The notes under the pieces: model-generated | Databases searched by the model: none | What the model was told of the DNA's origin: nothing | What the model saw: the letters and a program-made list of their open reading frames with translations, nothing else | In this document: piece by piece, positions 15,401-24,128 of the stretch | Layout of the letters: each line of letters begins with the position of its first letter | Position numbering within the stretch: the stretch's first letter is position 1 | Translations under genes and position numbers: made by a program | Assembly: GCA_030765265.1 (NCBI GenBank) | Contig: JAVCCZ010000190.1 | Location: forward strand, 1-58,219 | Direction: 5' to 3' | Source: Candidatus Erginobacter occultus | GTDB lineage: Bacteria; Auribacterota; Erginobacteria; Erginobacterales; Erginobacteraceae | Length of the DNA: 58,219 nucleotides

Positions 15401-16771
15401 ATGTTTCTGAAGAAAATCAAATCGGAAGGATTGGCCCATCTGTCCTATATGATCGGTGATGACAATGTTGCCGCGGTTATCGATCCGCGGCGGGATTGTG
15501 AAATTTATAGAGAGATCGCGGAGAGGGAAGGAGTGCGGATTACCCGGATCTTTGAAACCCATCGCAATGAAGATTACGTCATCGGCTCTTCGGATCTGGC
15601 CGCCCGGACCGGGGCGAGCATCCACCACGGAAGCGCGCTGGACTTCAAATACGGAGAAGGGGTCGGGGAAGGGGATGTCTTCGATATCGGCGATCTGCAA
15701 TTAAAAATACTGGAGACGCCGGGCCACACTATGGAGAGCATCTCAATCGTGATAACGGACCGCAATTTCGGAGACACTCCGGTCGGCGTATTTACCGGCG
15801 ACGCGCTCTTCATCGGCGACGTGGGACGGACCGATTTCTACCCCGACCGGGCCCGGGAAGTAGCCGGGATGCTCTATGACAGCATCTTTGATAAGCTCTT
15901 GCCCCTGGGCGATCAGGCCATCCTCTATCCCGCCCACGGCGCGGGCTCCGTCTGCGGAGACAGTATGGCGTCCCGGGAGTTTTCCACGATCGGTCACGAA
16001 AGACGGCACAATCCGGCGTTGAGGAAGACCGACCGCGAGGCCTTCATCGATTATAAGGTGGAGGAGCATCACTACCAGCCGAAGTATTTCCGCTTGATGG
16101 AGGATTACAACCTCAATGGATCGCCCCCCCTGGATATAATTCCCCGGCCCCGCCCCCTGAAACCGGCCGAGGCCGAAGCGGCGGTCAAGAACGGAGCGAT
16201 CCTTATTGACCTGCGGAGTCCGGAAGCGTTTGCCGGCGCCTTTATCCCCGGCAGCCTGGCTATCCCGCTGGACCTGCTTTCGGCCTATATCGGCTACCTG
16301 CTGGATTGTGACCGGGAACTGATTTTGATCCCGGAGACGCGCGAACAGGTCCCGACGGCGGTGCGCCATCTTAGCCGCATCGGATATGACCGGGTCTCGG
16401 GCTACCTCAAGGATGGGTTGCATTCCTGGGAGGTCAGCGGACGTTCCTATGATCAGATCGGAGCCGTCCACGCCGGCGATCTTAACGATCGTCTCAAGAG
16501 CGGTGACGAATTTACCCTGCTCGATGTCCGGAAAATTACGGAATTCGAAGATTCCCATCTCGAAGGCGCCACCCATATCTTCCTGGGCGAGCTGCCGGAT
16601 CGCGTCGATGAGATCGTCCGGGACAAACCCGTCGTTACCTTCTGCGGCAGCGGCGAGAGAGCGATCATCGCCGCTTCAATTCTGAAACGAAACGGCTTCG
16701 AAATGGTTGAAGACAGCCTGGGTTCGATGGAAGCCTGCGAAAATACCGGCTGCACCCTGATTAAGGGATGA
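15401..16771 (+). CDS. MBL-fold hydrolase fused to two rhodanese domains
   Basis: 456 residues. The N-terminal metallo-beta-lactamase domain (1 to about 245) resembles persulfide dioxygenases, but the usual THxHxDH is ETHRNEDYVIGS; later ligands are present (LETPGHTMES, FTGDALFIGDVGRTD, LYPAHGAGS). The first rhodanese domain (about 250-350) has no catalytic Cys (LILIPETREQ). The second (about 355-456) has FCGSGER with Cys. AAGGAGGGTGA gives a strong start. Likely handles protein or glutathione persulfides; dioxygenase activity is uncertain given the altered metal motif. It heads the transporter/reductase set. Confidence 0.85.
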   Translation: MFLKKIKSEGLAHLSYMIGDDNVAAVIDPRRDCEIYREIAEREGVRITRIFETHRNEDYVIGSSDLAARTGASIHHGSALDFKYGEGVGEGDVFDIGDLQLKILETPGHTMESISIVITDRNFGDTPVGVFTGDALFIGDVGRTDFYPDRAREVAGMLYDSIFDKLLPLGDQAILYPAHGAGSVCGDSMASREFSTIGHERRHNPALRKTDREAFIDYKVEEHHYQPKYFRLMEDYNLNGSPPLDIIPRPRPLKPAEAEAAVKNGAILIDLRSPEAFAGAFIPGSLAIPLDLLSAYIGYLLDCDRELILIPETREQVPTAVRHLSRIGYDRVSGYLKDGLHSWEVSGRSYDQIGAVHAGDLNDRLKSGDEFTLLDVRKITEFEDSHLEGATHIFLGELPDRVDEIVRDKPVVTFCGSGERAIIAASILKRNGFEMVEDSLGSMEACENTGCTLIKG

Positions 16772-16781
16772 GGCGGATTAA

Positions 16782-17309
16782 ATGGCCCCGGTGCTCAACA
16801 TTATCACGGCTTCAGCCTGGTCGCCCTACCTGGTCGGGGTAGGGATCGGTATTCTCTCCTGGCTGACATTTCTCCTCTCGAATCATCCCCTGGGAGTCTC
16901 GACGGCTTTCGCCAAGACCGCCGGGATGATCGAAAAGAAACTCCGCGGTCCCCGGGTCGCCGCCAAGCCTTACTACCGGGAGCACAAGCCCGCTATTGAT
17001 TGGGAATGGATGCTGGTGCTGGGCCTCTTCATCGGCGCGTTGGCGGCGGCGGCTATGTCGGAATCTATCCGCTGGGAGTTGGTTCCATCGATGTGGGAGG
17101 CCTCCTTCGGCTCCAATGTCGTTATCCGCTTCAGCGCGGCGATATTCGGCGGCATCTGTGTCGGTTTCGGGGCGCGGTGGGGATGCGGATGCACCAGCGG
17201 ACACGGGATCAGCGGGACATTACAGCTGGTTCTGAGTAGCTGGCTGTCGGCGATCTGCTTTTTCCTCGGCGGCATTGTGACGGCAACTGTAATTTATAGA
17301 ATCCTTTAA
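16782..17309 (+). CDS. YeeE/YedE-type sulfur transporter, first half
   Basis: 175 residues with about four membrane segments and the conserved motif GCGCTSGHGISGT, whose Cys residues in TsuA/YeeE channels relay thiosulfate through Cys-S-H interactions. It is only half the length of fused YeeE; the partner half is the next gene, 25 bases downstream. Co-location with MBL-rhodanese and rhodanese proteins supports uptake of thiosulfate or another sulfane-sulfur compound. The substrate is inferred. Confidence 0.88.
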   Translation: MAPVLNIITASAWSPYLVGVGIGILSWLTFLLSNHPLGVSTAFAKTAGMIEKKLRGPRVAAKPYYREHKPAIDWEWMLVLGLFIGALAAAAMSESIRWELVPSMWEASFGSNVVIRFSAAIFGGICVGFGARWGCGCTSGHGISGTLQLVLSSWLSAICFFLGGIVTATVIYRIL

Positions 17310-17334
17310 CCCGCATCAATCACTGCAGAGTGAG

Positions 17335-17904
17335 ATGACTGAACTCAAGTTCCACAACCTCCATAACCGGAAATATCTCCAGTATGGTCTCGCCCTGATC
17401 TTTGGTTTCGTCTTCGGATTTCTTCTGCAGAAAGGACGAGTCTGCTATTACGATGTCATCCTCGGGCAGCTGCTCCTGGAGGATTTTACCGTATTGAAGG
17501 TGATGTTGAGCGCGATCGTAACCGGTATGATCGGGATATACGCGATGAAAGCGGCGGGCTGGGTCAAACTTCACAAGAAATCCGGCTCCCTGGGAACCAG
17601 CCTCCCCGGCCCGCTGATCTTCGGAGTCGGATTCGGGATTCTGGGCTACTGTCCCGGGACATCGGTGGGAGCGGTCGCCCACGGGTCTCTCGACGCCCTG
17701 ATCGGCGGGGTTTTCGGGATTACGGTCGGGGCCGGTCTCTATGCCGCCGTCTATCCCCGCCTGGAAAAGGTACTGGAAATCGGATCTTTCGGCGACAGAA
17801 CCCTGATCGATCTCTTCCGGGCCCGCAACCCCTGGTTGCTGATCGTACCGTTCGCGGCCCTGATAATCCTGGGCCTTATCCTGATCGAGATTATGGGTCT
17901 CTAA
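17335..17904 (+). CDS. YeeE/YedE-type sulfur transporter, second half
   Basis: 189 residues, about five membrane helices. FGVGFGILGYCPGTSVGA is the second-half counterpart of the CGCTSGHG motif, and Cys in KGRVCYYDV lies in an early helix. Two-gene YeeE/YedE systems occur in many sulfur-metabolising bacteria. It is probably assembled with the preceding protein in the inner membrane. Confidence 0.88.
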   Translation: MTELKFHNLHNRKYLQYGLALIFGFVFGFLLQKGRVCYYDVILGQLLLEDFTVLKVMLSAIVTGMIGIYAMKAAGWVKLHKKSGSLGTSLPGPLIFGVGFGILGYCPGTSVGAVAHGSLDALIGGVFGITVGAGLYAAVYPRLEKVLEIGSFGDRTLIDLFRARNPWLLIVPFAALIILGLILIEIMGL

Positions 17905-17997
17905 ACGCCCGGCTTCTTATCTCAACTGCTCCGCGTTTATTTCCCGGGAGCGTCGGATTGTCTTCGACTTCATTAACTGAGTGATTACGTTTAGAAA

Positions 17998-19410
17998 ATG
18001 AAAGAGCGAAAAGTTAAAGTAGCGGTGATCGGCGCCGGCACCGCCGGTCTATCGGCCTTCAGAGAAGCCCTGGGCGAAAATCCGAATTGCGTTCTGATCA
18101 ACGGCGGACCCTACGGCACCACCTGCGCCCGGGTGGGGTGTATGCCCTCCAAGGTATTTATCCAGGCGGCCAATGATTATTATCATCGCCGGGATTTTGC
18201 GAAAAAGGGGATCAGGAACAGCGACCGACTCTCGCTCGACCGAAGGGAACTGTTGAAATATGTCCGTTCCTTGCGGGATTATTTTGTCTCCGGGGTTCTC
18301 AAGTCGATCGAGCAGCTGGGCGATAAAAATATTCCTGGTTTTGCGCGTTTTGTCGAGCCGAATGTTCTGGAATTCGAGGACCAGAAGATCATCGCCGAGG
18401 CGGTGGTCATTGCGACGGGATCCTCCCCGGTAGTGCCCAAACCCTGGCGCGATTACGGCGATCGGGTGATTACCACCGACGATATCTTTGAGGAAGAGAC
18501 GCTGAATGACGATATGGCGGTGATCGGCGGCGGGGTGATCGGCCTGGAATTGGGCCAGGCCCTGAGCCGGATGGGGATAAATATCGAGATGGTGGAAGGG
18601 AGTGAAAATATCGGCGGCCTGACCGACCCGGCGGTGAACCGGTACGCCGTCGAAACGCTCCGGGAAGAATTCAATCTCTCCCTGGGCCAGTCGGCGGAAC
18701 TTGCCCTGAAGGGAGATCAACTGGAATTATGCCGGAACGGGGATAGACAAAAATTTGACAAAGCCTTGATCGCCGTGGGGAGGAGCCCGAATATCTCGAG
18801 GTTGGAACTGGATAAGATCGGGGTTCCCTTGGATGAAAAGGGGAGACCGGAAGTGGATTACAGCACGATGCAAATCAAAGATATGCCGATCTTCATCGCC
18901 GGCGATGTCAATGGTTACCGGCCATTCCTTCACGAGGTGGCGGACGAAGGAAGAATCGCCGGATACAACGCGGTCCGAAACGACAACCGTTGTTTTAAAA
19001 GACGAACGCCGCTGACCATCGCGTTTACCGGTCCCCAGATTGTTATGGCCGGAAAGCAATACCGGGAGATCGAGGAAGTTCCCCACATCATCGGGGAAGC
19101 GAACTTCGAGAGCCAGGGGCGGGCGCGGATTATGGGTGAAAACCGGGGTATCCTCCGGATCTATGCCGAGCCCCGCCGCGGGAAGCTTCTGGGCGCCGAG
19201 ATGATGGCCCCGGAAGGGGAGTATATCGGTCATCTGCTGGCCTGGTCCATTCAACAGGGATTGACGGCCTTTGAAGTTCTCAATATGCCGTTTTACCATC
19301 CCACCGTCGTGGAAGGATTGAGAACGGCGATCAGGGATGTTGTCGCCCAAGTAGAGAGTCCGCGGCCGGAGACGGAACTGGCGCCCTGCGGCGGTTTGCC
19401 GGTGGAGTAA
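17998..19410 (+). CDS. FAD-dependent disulfide reductase (dihydrolipoamide dehydrogenase-like)
   Basis: 470 residues. VAVIGAGTAGLSA binds FAD; redox pair in TTCARVGCMPSK; NAD(P) site VIGGGVIGLELGQAL; second FAD motif IFIAGDVNG; C-terminal dimer interface with His in NMPFYHPTVVEGL. The architecture is that of the pyridine nucleotide-disulfide oxidoreductases. It lacks the lipoyl dehydrogenase context (no 2-oxoacid dehydrogenase complex nearby) and instead follows sulfur transporters, so reduction of a persulfide, thiol carrier or related disulfide is more likely. Also similar in outline to mercuric reductases, but no merR/merT is present. Confidence 0.88.
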   Translation: MKERKVKVAVIGAGTAGLSAFREALGENPNCVLINGGPYGTTCARVGCMPSKVFIQAANDYYHRRDFAKKGIRNSDRLSLDRRELLKYVRSLRDYFVSGVLKSIEQLGDKNIPGFARFVEPNVLEFEDQKIIAEAVVIATGSSPVVPKPWRDYGDRVITTDDIFEEETLNDDMAVIGGGVIGLELGQALSRMGINIEMVEGSENIGGLTDPAVNRYAVETLREEFNLSLGQSAELALKGDQLELCRNGDRQKFDKALIAVGRSPNISRLELDKIGVPLDEKGRPEVDYSTMQIKDMPIFIAGDVNGYRPFLHEVADEGRIAGYNAVRNDNRCFKRRTPLTIAFTGPQIVMAGKQYREIEEVPHIIGEANFESQGRARIMGENRGILRIYAEPRRGKLLGAEMMAPEGEYIGHLLAWSIQQGLTAFEVLNMPFYHPTVVEGLRTAIRDVVAQVESPRPETELAPCGGLPVE

Positions 19411-19460
19411 GGGATGGATCTTATCCGCGAACTCTTGGGAAAAGATGAGAGGTAAAAAAT

Positions 19461-19616
19461 ATGCCGGATAACAAATTTAAAATTCGGATTCGCTTCTTGG
19501 TCAATAGGATCAAGGAACGCCTCTGGGTCAAACCCCTGGCGATCTCCCTCCTCTGCCTTCAGTATGTTCGCCCCCTCCTCACCGGTGGTGAGCCGCAACC
19601 ATTCTATGATGCTTGA
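19461..19616 (+). pseudogene. Possible N-terminal remnant of a DUF2254-like membrane protein
   Basis: A 51-codon ORF: MPDNKFKIRIRFLVNRIKER, then LWVKPLAISLLC, recalls the N-terminus of DUF2254 membrane proteins (basic helix followed by a first membrane segment). It then stops within 20 codons, close to the convergent CDF gene. The match is from memory of a short segment, so this is tentative; it could also be noncoding. Confidence 0.25.
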
Positions 19617-19653
19617 CCGCACATCGTCGTTATCGGTCAGAAAGCCCACCGCG

Positions 19654-20550
19654 TCAGGCGCCGCCGTCCCGGTCGAGGCGGCAGGTTTCTTCATCTTCAT
19701 CTTCCACCTGGATGGTGGAATGATCAATCCGGAAACGTTCGCGCAGTTCTTTCTCCACCCGGGCCAGGAAGTTCTTTCCCCCCGGTTTATGGATCCGCAG
19801 ATGGACGGTCAAGGCCGTATCGGTCGTGGAGAGCGGCCAGACGTGAAGATCGTGGATCTCCGCAACATTCTCCAGGCCGGTTAAATATTCTCTAATCGCC
19901 GCCGGATCGATCCCTTCCGGGACCGCATCAAGAGCCAGGTTGATGGAAGAGCGGAGGAGGGACCAGGTTCCGATGACAATGACGGCGACGATCAGCAGGC
20001 TGATGATCGGATCGACGATCAGCCAGCCGGTTAAAAGAATGATCACCCCGGCCGCCGCCACTCCCAGGGAAACTCCGGCGTCGGCGGCCATATGAAGGAA
20101 AGCGGCCCGGATGTTCAGGTCTTCTTTCTGTCCGGAAAAGAAGAGCAGGGCGGTAATGGTATTGATGATCGTTCCGATCCCGGCGACGATGATGACGGTT
20201 ATCCCCCTGACCGGTTCGGGATCGGTCAGACGGCCGACCGATTCCCAGGCGATTCCTCCCAGGGCGGCCAAAAGAAAGACCGCGCCGGCCAGGGAGGCCA
20301 GGACGGTGGCCTTCCGGAAACCGTAGGTTCTTCGCTCGGTCGCGCCCCGGGCGGCGAGCAGCGCCGCCCCCCAGGCCAGCAGCAGGCTTACGACGTCGCT
20401 GAAGTTATGACCGGCGTCGGCCAGGAGAGCCAGGGAGTCAGCCGCCAGCCCGTAGATAATTTCCACGACAACGAAAAGCAGATTGAGCCCGACTCCGATC
20501 GCGAAGGCTCGGTTATATTTTAGTGTTCCGTGATCGTGAGCTTCGGACAT
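19654..20550 (-). CDS. CDF family divalent metal cation exporter
   Basis: 298 residues, six membrane helices. Metal-site motifs of cation diffusion facilitators: ADSLALLADAGHNFSDV in helix 2 (Asp, His, Asp) and HMAADAGVSLGV in helix 5, plus the cytoplasmic domain beginning AEIHDLHVWPLS. The CzcD/ZitB subgroup exports Zn2+, Cd2+ or Co2+. N-terminal SEAHDHG may bind metal. It is the last gene of a minus-strand metal-resistance region but is separated from the next gene by about 350 bases, so it probably has its own promoter. Confidence 0.93.
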   Translation of the reverse strand: MSEAHDHGTLKYNRAFAIGVGLNLLFVVVEIIYGLAADSLALLADAGHNFSDVVSLLLAWGAALLAARGATERRTYGFRKATVLASLAGAVFLLAALGGIAWESVGRLTDPEPVRGITVIIVAGIGTIINTITALLFFSGQKEDLNIRAAFLHMAADAGVSLGVAAAGVIILLTGWLIVDPIISLLIVAVIVIGTWSLLRSSINLALDAVPEGIDPAAIREYLTGLENVAEIHDLHVWPLSTTDTALTVHLRIHKPGGKNFLARVEKELRERFRIDHSTIQVEDEDEETCRLDRDGGA

Positions 20551-20896
20551 TGCTTCACCCCGGCCGCCGCCGGTTTTCCGCTGGCCGTTTTCCGGAGCGT
20601 GTAGTGATCAGCATCAGCTTGAACCGTTTATCAGCCTTGAAAGCGTAAGGTTGAGCGGCGGGATTCATCAGCAACTCGGCCTATTTTTCCGGGCAAATTA
20701 TCAATTATCGTCAACGATTGGTCCCCGGCGCAAGGAGCATATCAATAATCGTAGTATATAATATGAGGAGATATTGTCTTACAAATATCCATTCTCTTCC
20801 GGAACAATCGGGATGCCAAGATAAGTCTGAGAATGTCCATTGTTTCCTCTCCTTGTTATTTATTCCTCGCCGGTAATCCCTGGGGAGTTTGGCTGT
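20551..20896. other. Intergenic region without recognised gene
   Basis: AT-richer than its surroundings. No convincing ORF, hairpin or copy of the shared promoter motif was found. On the minus strand TTGACG (near 20714-20709) is a possible -35 for the CDF gene, but no good -10 follows. Confidence 0.5.
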
Positions 20897-22027
20897 TCAC
20901 TGCCGGTAGCTGATCCGATAGACCGCGCCGGCGCGGTCGTCGGAGACCAAAAGGGAACCGTCGGCTATTACCATAACGTCCACCGGCCGGCCCCAGGCAT
21001 CCCCGTCCCGGAGCCATCCCTCGGCAAAGACCTCATAAGAAACGGCTTGCTTGCCCTTCAGGCGGACGAGCGTGATCCGGTAACCGATCGGCTCCGTCCG
21101 GTTCCAGGAGCCGTGTTCGGCGATGAAGACCTGGTTGCGGTATTCTTCCGGGAACATCGTCCCGTCATAAAAAGGCATCCCCAGGGCGGCGACGTGGGGA
21201 CCGAGTTCGCGGGCGGGAGGGACGTATTTTCCGCAGCTGTCTTCCTTGCCGTGGAGGGGATCGGGGATATCGTTTCCGTGACAGTAAGGAAAACCGAAGT
21301 GGAGTCCTTTTTGCGGCGCCCGGTTGAGTTCATCGGGCGGTCGGGTATCCCCCATCCAGTCGCGGCCGTTCTCGGTAAACCATAAGACTTTGGTCTCCGG
21401 ATGCCAATCGAAGCCGACGGTATTGCGGATCCCCCGGGCGAAGATCTCCAGATCCGAGCCGTCCGGCTTCATCCGCATAATCGAGGCGAAACGGGCGTCG
21501 GAAGAATCGCAGACATTGCAGGGCGCCCCTACCGGAACGTAGAGGAGCCCGTCGGGTCCGAAACGGATGAACTTCCAGCCGTGGCGGCCGTCGTCGGGAA
21601 AACTGTCGTTGACGATTTCCGCTTCGGGGGGATTGTCGAGCCGGCTTTCGATCCCCGGGAATCTCAAGACCCGGCTGATCTCGGCCACGTAGAGGTCGCC
21701 GTCTCGAAAAGCCACCCCGTTGGGGGAGTTGAGCCCTTCGGCGATCAGATAGGTCCGGTCGGACCGGCCGTCGCCGTCCTTGTCGACCAGGGCGTAAACG
21801 TTACCCTGATCGCGGGTGCCCACAAAAACGGTCCCCTTCTCCCCCTGATTGAGGGAGCGGGCCCCGGGAAGATCGCCGGCGAAGAGTTCGATCGTAAAAC
21901 CTTCGGGAAGATCGATCGTCTCCAGGCGGATCCCCTCCAGGTTTCCCGCCGCCCCGCAGGAGAAGGAGATGAGAGCCGGCAGAAGTGAAAGAATTATAAA
22001 ATAACCTTTGTCCCGGTAATTTCTCAT
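20897..22027 (-). CDS. PQQ-type (glucose/sorbosone dehydrogenase-like) exported beta-propeller protein
   Basis: About 376 residues. A hydrophobic N-terminus (YFIILSLLPALISFSCGAAG) is a signal peptide, possibly with a lipid-attached Cys, although the lipobox is atypical. The propeller carries family motifs LPEGFTIELFAG, GLNSPNGVAFRDGDLYV, GWKFIRFGPDGLLYVPVG, FARGIRNTVGFDWHP and FIAEHGSWNRTEPIGYR. Start 22027 is preferred because GAGGA precedes it; longer forms overlap the ATPase gene end. The family uses PQQ to oxidise sugars or aldehydes outside the cytoplasm. Location in a copper operon is unusual and its substrate is unknown. Confidence 0.85.
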   Translation of the reverse strand: MRNYRDKGYFIILSLLPALISFSCGAAGNLEGIRLETIDLPEGFTIELFAGDLPGARSLNQGEKGTVFVGTRDQGNVYALVDKDGDGRSDRTYLIAEGLNSPNGVAFRDGDLYVAEISRVLRFPGIESRLDNPPEAEIVNDSFPDDGRHGWKFIRFGPDGLLYVPVGAPCNVCDSSDARFASIMRMKPDGSDLEIFARGIRNTVGFDWHPETKVLWFTENGRDWMGDTRPPDELNRAPQKGLHFGFPYCHGNDIPDPLHGKEDSCGKYVPPARELGPHVAALGMPFYDGTMFPEEYRNQVFIAEHGSWNRTEPIGYRITLVRLKGKQAVSYEVFAEGWLRDGDAWGRPVDVMVIADGSLLVSDDRAGAVYRISYRQ

Positions 22028-22055
22028 TTTTCCTCGATAGCGTTTCATAGCGATT

Positions 22056-24092
22056 TTACGAAGCGGAATTTTCAACTTTCAAGAGTTTGGCGTTGACGGC
22101 CACGATCACCGTGGAGAGCGACATCAGCACCGCCCCCATTGCCGGGGAGATCAGGATCCCGGCCCAGTACAGCGCCCCGGCGGCCAGGGGGATGGCGACA
22201 ACGTTATAGCCGGTCGCCCACCAGAGGTTCTGGATCATCTTCCGGTAGGTGGCCCGGCCGAATAAGATCAGGTTGGTCACGTCCCTCGGGTCGGAGTTGA
22301 CCAGGATGATGTCGGCGGTCTCGGCGGCGACGTCGGTCCCGGAACCGATCGCGATCCCCACGTCGGCCTGGGCGAGAGCGGGGGCGTCATTGACCCCGTC
22401 GCCGGTCATCGCCACGAACTCGCCTTCTTGCTGGAGTTCCTTGACCTTCTCCTGCTTCTGGTCGGGAAGGACAGCAGCGAAGTAACCGTCCAGATCCAGC
22501 TCTTCGGAGACCTTCCGGGCGACTTTTTCGTTGTCACCGGTGATCATCCAGCATTTGATCCCGGCTTCCTTGAGCCGGGCGACGGCTTCGGCGGACTGGG
22601 GCCGGATCCGGTCGGAGAGAGCGATCGACCCCACCGGCTCTTTTCCTTTGAGGATATAAACCACGGTAGCAATCCCTTCTCCCTTGGAAGCGCCCGGGAT
22701 TTCGATCCTTTCCGCTTTCAGATAGCCGGGACTGACTATTTTAAATTCCTCGCCGTCGATCTTTCCTTCCACCCCCTTTCCCTTGATCGCCCGGAAATCG
22801 GAGACATCCGGCAGTTCAATCTCCATCTCTTTCGCCCGGGCGGTGATCCCGGCTCCGATCGGATGCTCGCTGTTCTTCTCCAGCCCGGCCGCGGTCCGGA
22901 TCAGTTTCTTTTCATCCCATCCCTCGGCCAGCGGGCGGATCGAGCTGACTCCGAATTTTCCCTCGGTCAGGGTTCCGGTCTTGTCGAAGAGAACGGTGGA
23001 GATTTTGCGGGAACTTTCAAAGGCGTTCCGATCGCGGATCAGGAGCCCGTTTTTGGCGGCGAGAGCCGTGGAGACCGCCACCACCAGCGGAATGGCCAGC
23101 CCGAGGGCGTGGGGGCAGGTGATCACCATCACCGTGGCCATCCGCTCCATCGCGAAGGAAAAAACGCTGCCTGAGATCAGCCAGACAACCAGGGTAATGG
23201 CTCCAGCCGAGAGGGCAATTATCGTCAGCCATAAAGCGGCCCGGTCGGCCAGGGTCTGGCTTTTCGACTTCGACCCCTGGGCCTCCTTGACCAGATTTAT
23301 CACCTTGGAAAGATAAGAATCTTCCCCCGTTCCCTTCACTTCTATCTCCAGGGACCCGTCACCGTTGATCGTTCCCCCGATCACCTCCGCGTCCTTTCCT
23401 TTTTTCACCGGCTGCGATTCTCCGGTGACCATCGCCTCGTTGAGGTAACTTGTTCCTTTCCGGATCACCCCGTCGGCGGGGATCTTCTCCCCCGGCTTGA
23501 CCAGGAGGAGATCGCCTTTGGCCACGTCTTCCAGCTTGACCTCGACCGTCTCCCCGTCCTCGATCTTATGGGCTTCGTCCGGCATCAACCGGGCCAGCTC
23601 CTCCAGGGCGTTGGAAGCGCTTAAGACCGATTTCATCTCGATCCAGTGGCCGAGCAGCATAATGTCGATCAGGGTGGCCAGCTCCCAGAAGAAGAACTTC
23701 CCCGTCAACCCGAAGACCACCGCCGAGGAATAGAAGTAGGCCACCGAGACCGCCAGGCCGATCAGGGTCATCATCCCCGGAGATTTCTTCTTCAGCTCCG
23801 AGAAGAGACCCGATAAGAACGGCCAACCGCCGTAAAAGTAAATGAAGGTGGAAAGAGCGAAGAGGAGATACTTCTCCCCGGGAAAATCCAGTTCCAGTCC
23901 GATAAATCCCTGGATCAGGGGAGAAAGGAGAAGAATGGGGACGGTCACCCCCAGGGAGACGAAGAACCGCTGGCGGAAATCCCGGATCATCATCCGGTGG
24001 TGGGCGGAGTGGTCGTGGCCGTCGTGCTCCTGATGGACTTCGTGTCCCGGGTGGGCTTCGGGTTCTTGATGATTCTTATGCTGGTTTTTCAT
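22056..24092 (-). CDS. copB: CopB-type copper-translocating P-type ATPase
   Basis: 678 residues. A His-rich N-terminus (HPGHEVHQEHDGHDHSAHH) replaces the CxxC metal-binding domains of CopA-type pumps. The membrane metal motif is CPH (TVMVITCPHALGLAIP, near residue 325), defining the P1B-3/CopB group. Phosphorylation motif DKTGTLTEG (Asp near 369), SEHPIGAGI, and hinge MTGDGVNDAPALAQADVGIA are intact. Such pumps export copper (Cu2+ or Cu+) or silver to the periplasm. It lies 36 bases after the multicopper oxidase gene. Confidence 0.93.
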   Translation of the reverse strand: MKNQHKNHQEPEAHPGHEVHQEHDGHDHSAHHRMMIRDFRQRFFVSLGVTVPILLLSPLIQGFIGLELDFPGEKYLLFALSTFIYFYGGWPFLSGLFSELKKKSPGMMTLIGLAVSVAYFYSSAVVFGLTGKFFFWELATLIDIMLLGHWIEMKSVLSASNALEELARLMPDEAHKIEDGETVEVKLEDVAKGDLLLVKPGEKIPADGVIRKGTSYLNEAMVTGESQPVKKGKDAEVIGGTINGDGSLEIEVKGTGEDSYLSKVINLVKEAQGSKSKSQTLADRAALWLTIIALSAGAITLVVWLISGSVFSFAMERMATVMVITCPHALGLAIPLVVAVSTALAAKNGLLIRDRNAFESSRKISTVLFDKTGTLTEGKFGVSSIRPLAEGWDEKKLIRTAAGLEKNSEHPIGAGITARAKEMEIELPDVSDFRAIKGKGVEGKIDGEEFKIVSPGYLKAERIEIPGASKGEGIATVVYILKGKEPVGSIALSDRIRPQSAEAVARLKEAGIKCWMITGDNEKVARKVSEELDLDGYFAAVLPDQKQEKVKELQQEGEFVAMTGDGVNDAPALAQADVGIAIGSGTDVAAETADIILVNSDPRDVTNLILFGRATYRKMIQNLWWATGYNVVAIPLAAGALYWAGILISPAMGAVLMSLSTVIVAVNAKLLKVENSAS

Positions 24093-24128
24093 ATGTTCTC
24101 CTCCAATCTTCCAGTACTCGGAATAATC

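Noticed and set aside
17998..19410. Assignment as mercuric reductase
   Set aside because: No N-terminal metal-binding domain, no C-terminal Cys pair and no mer neighbours.
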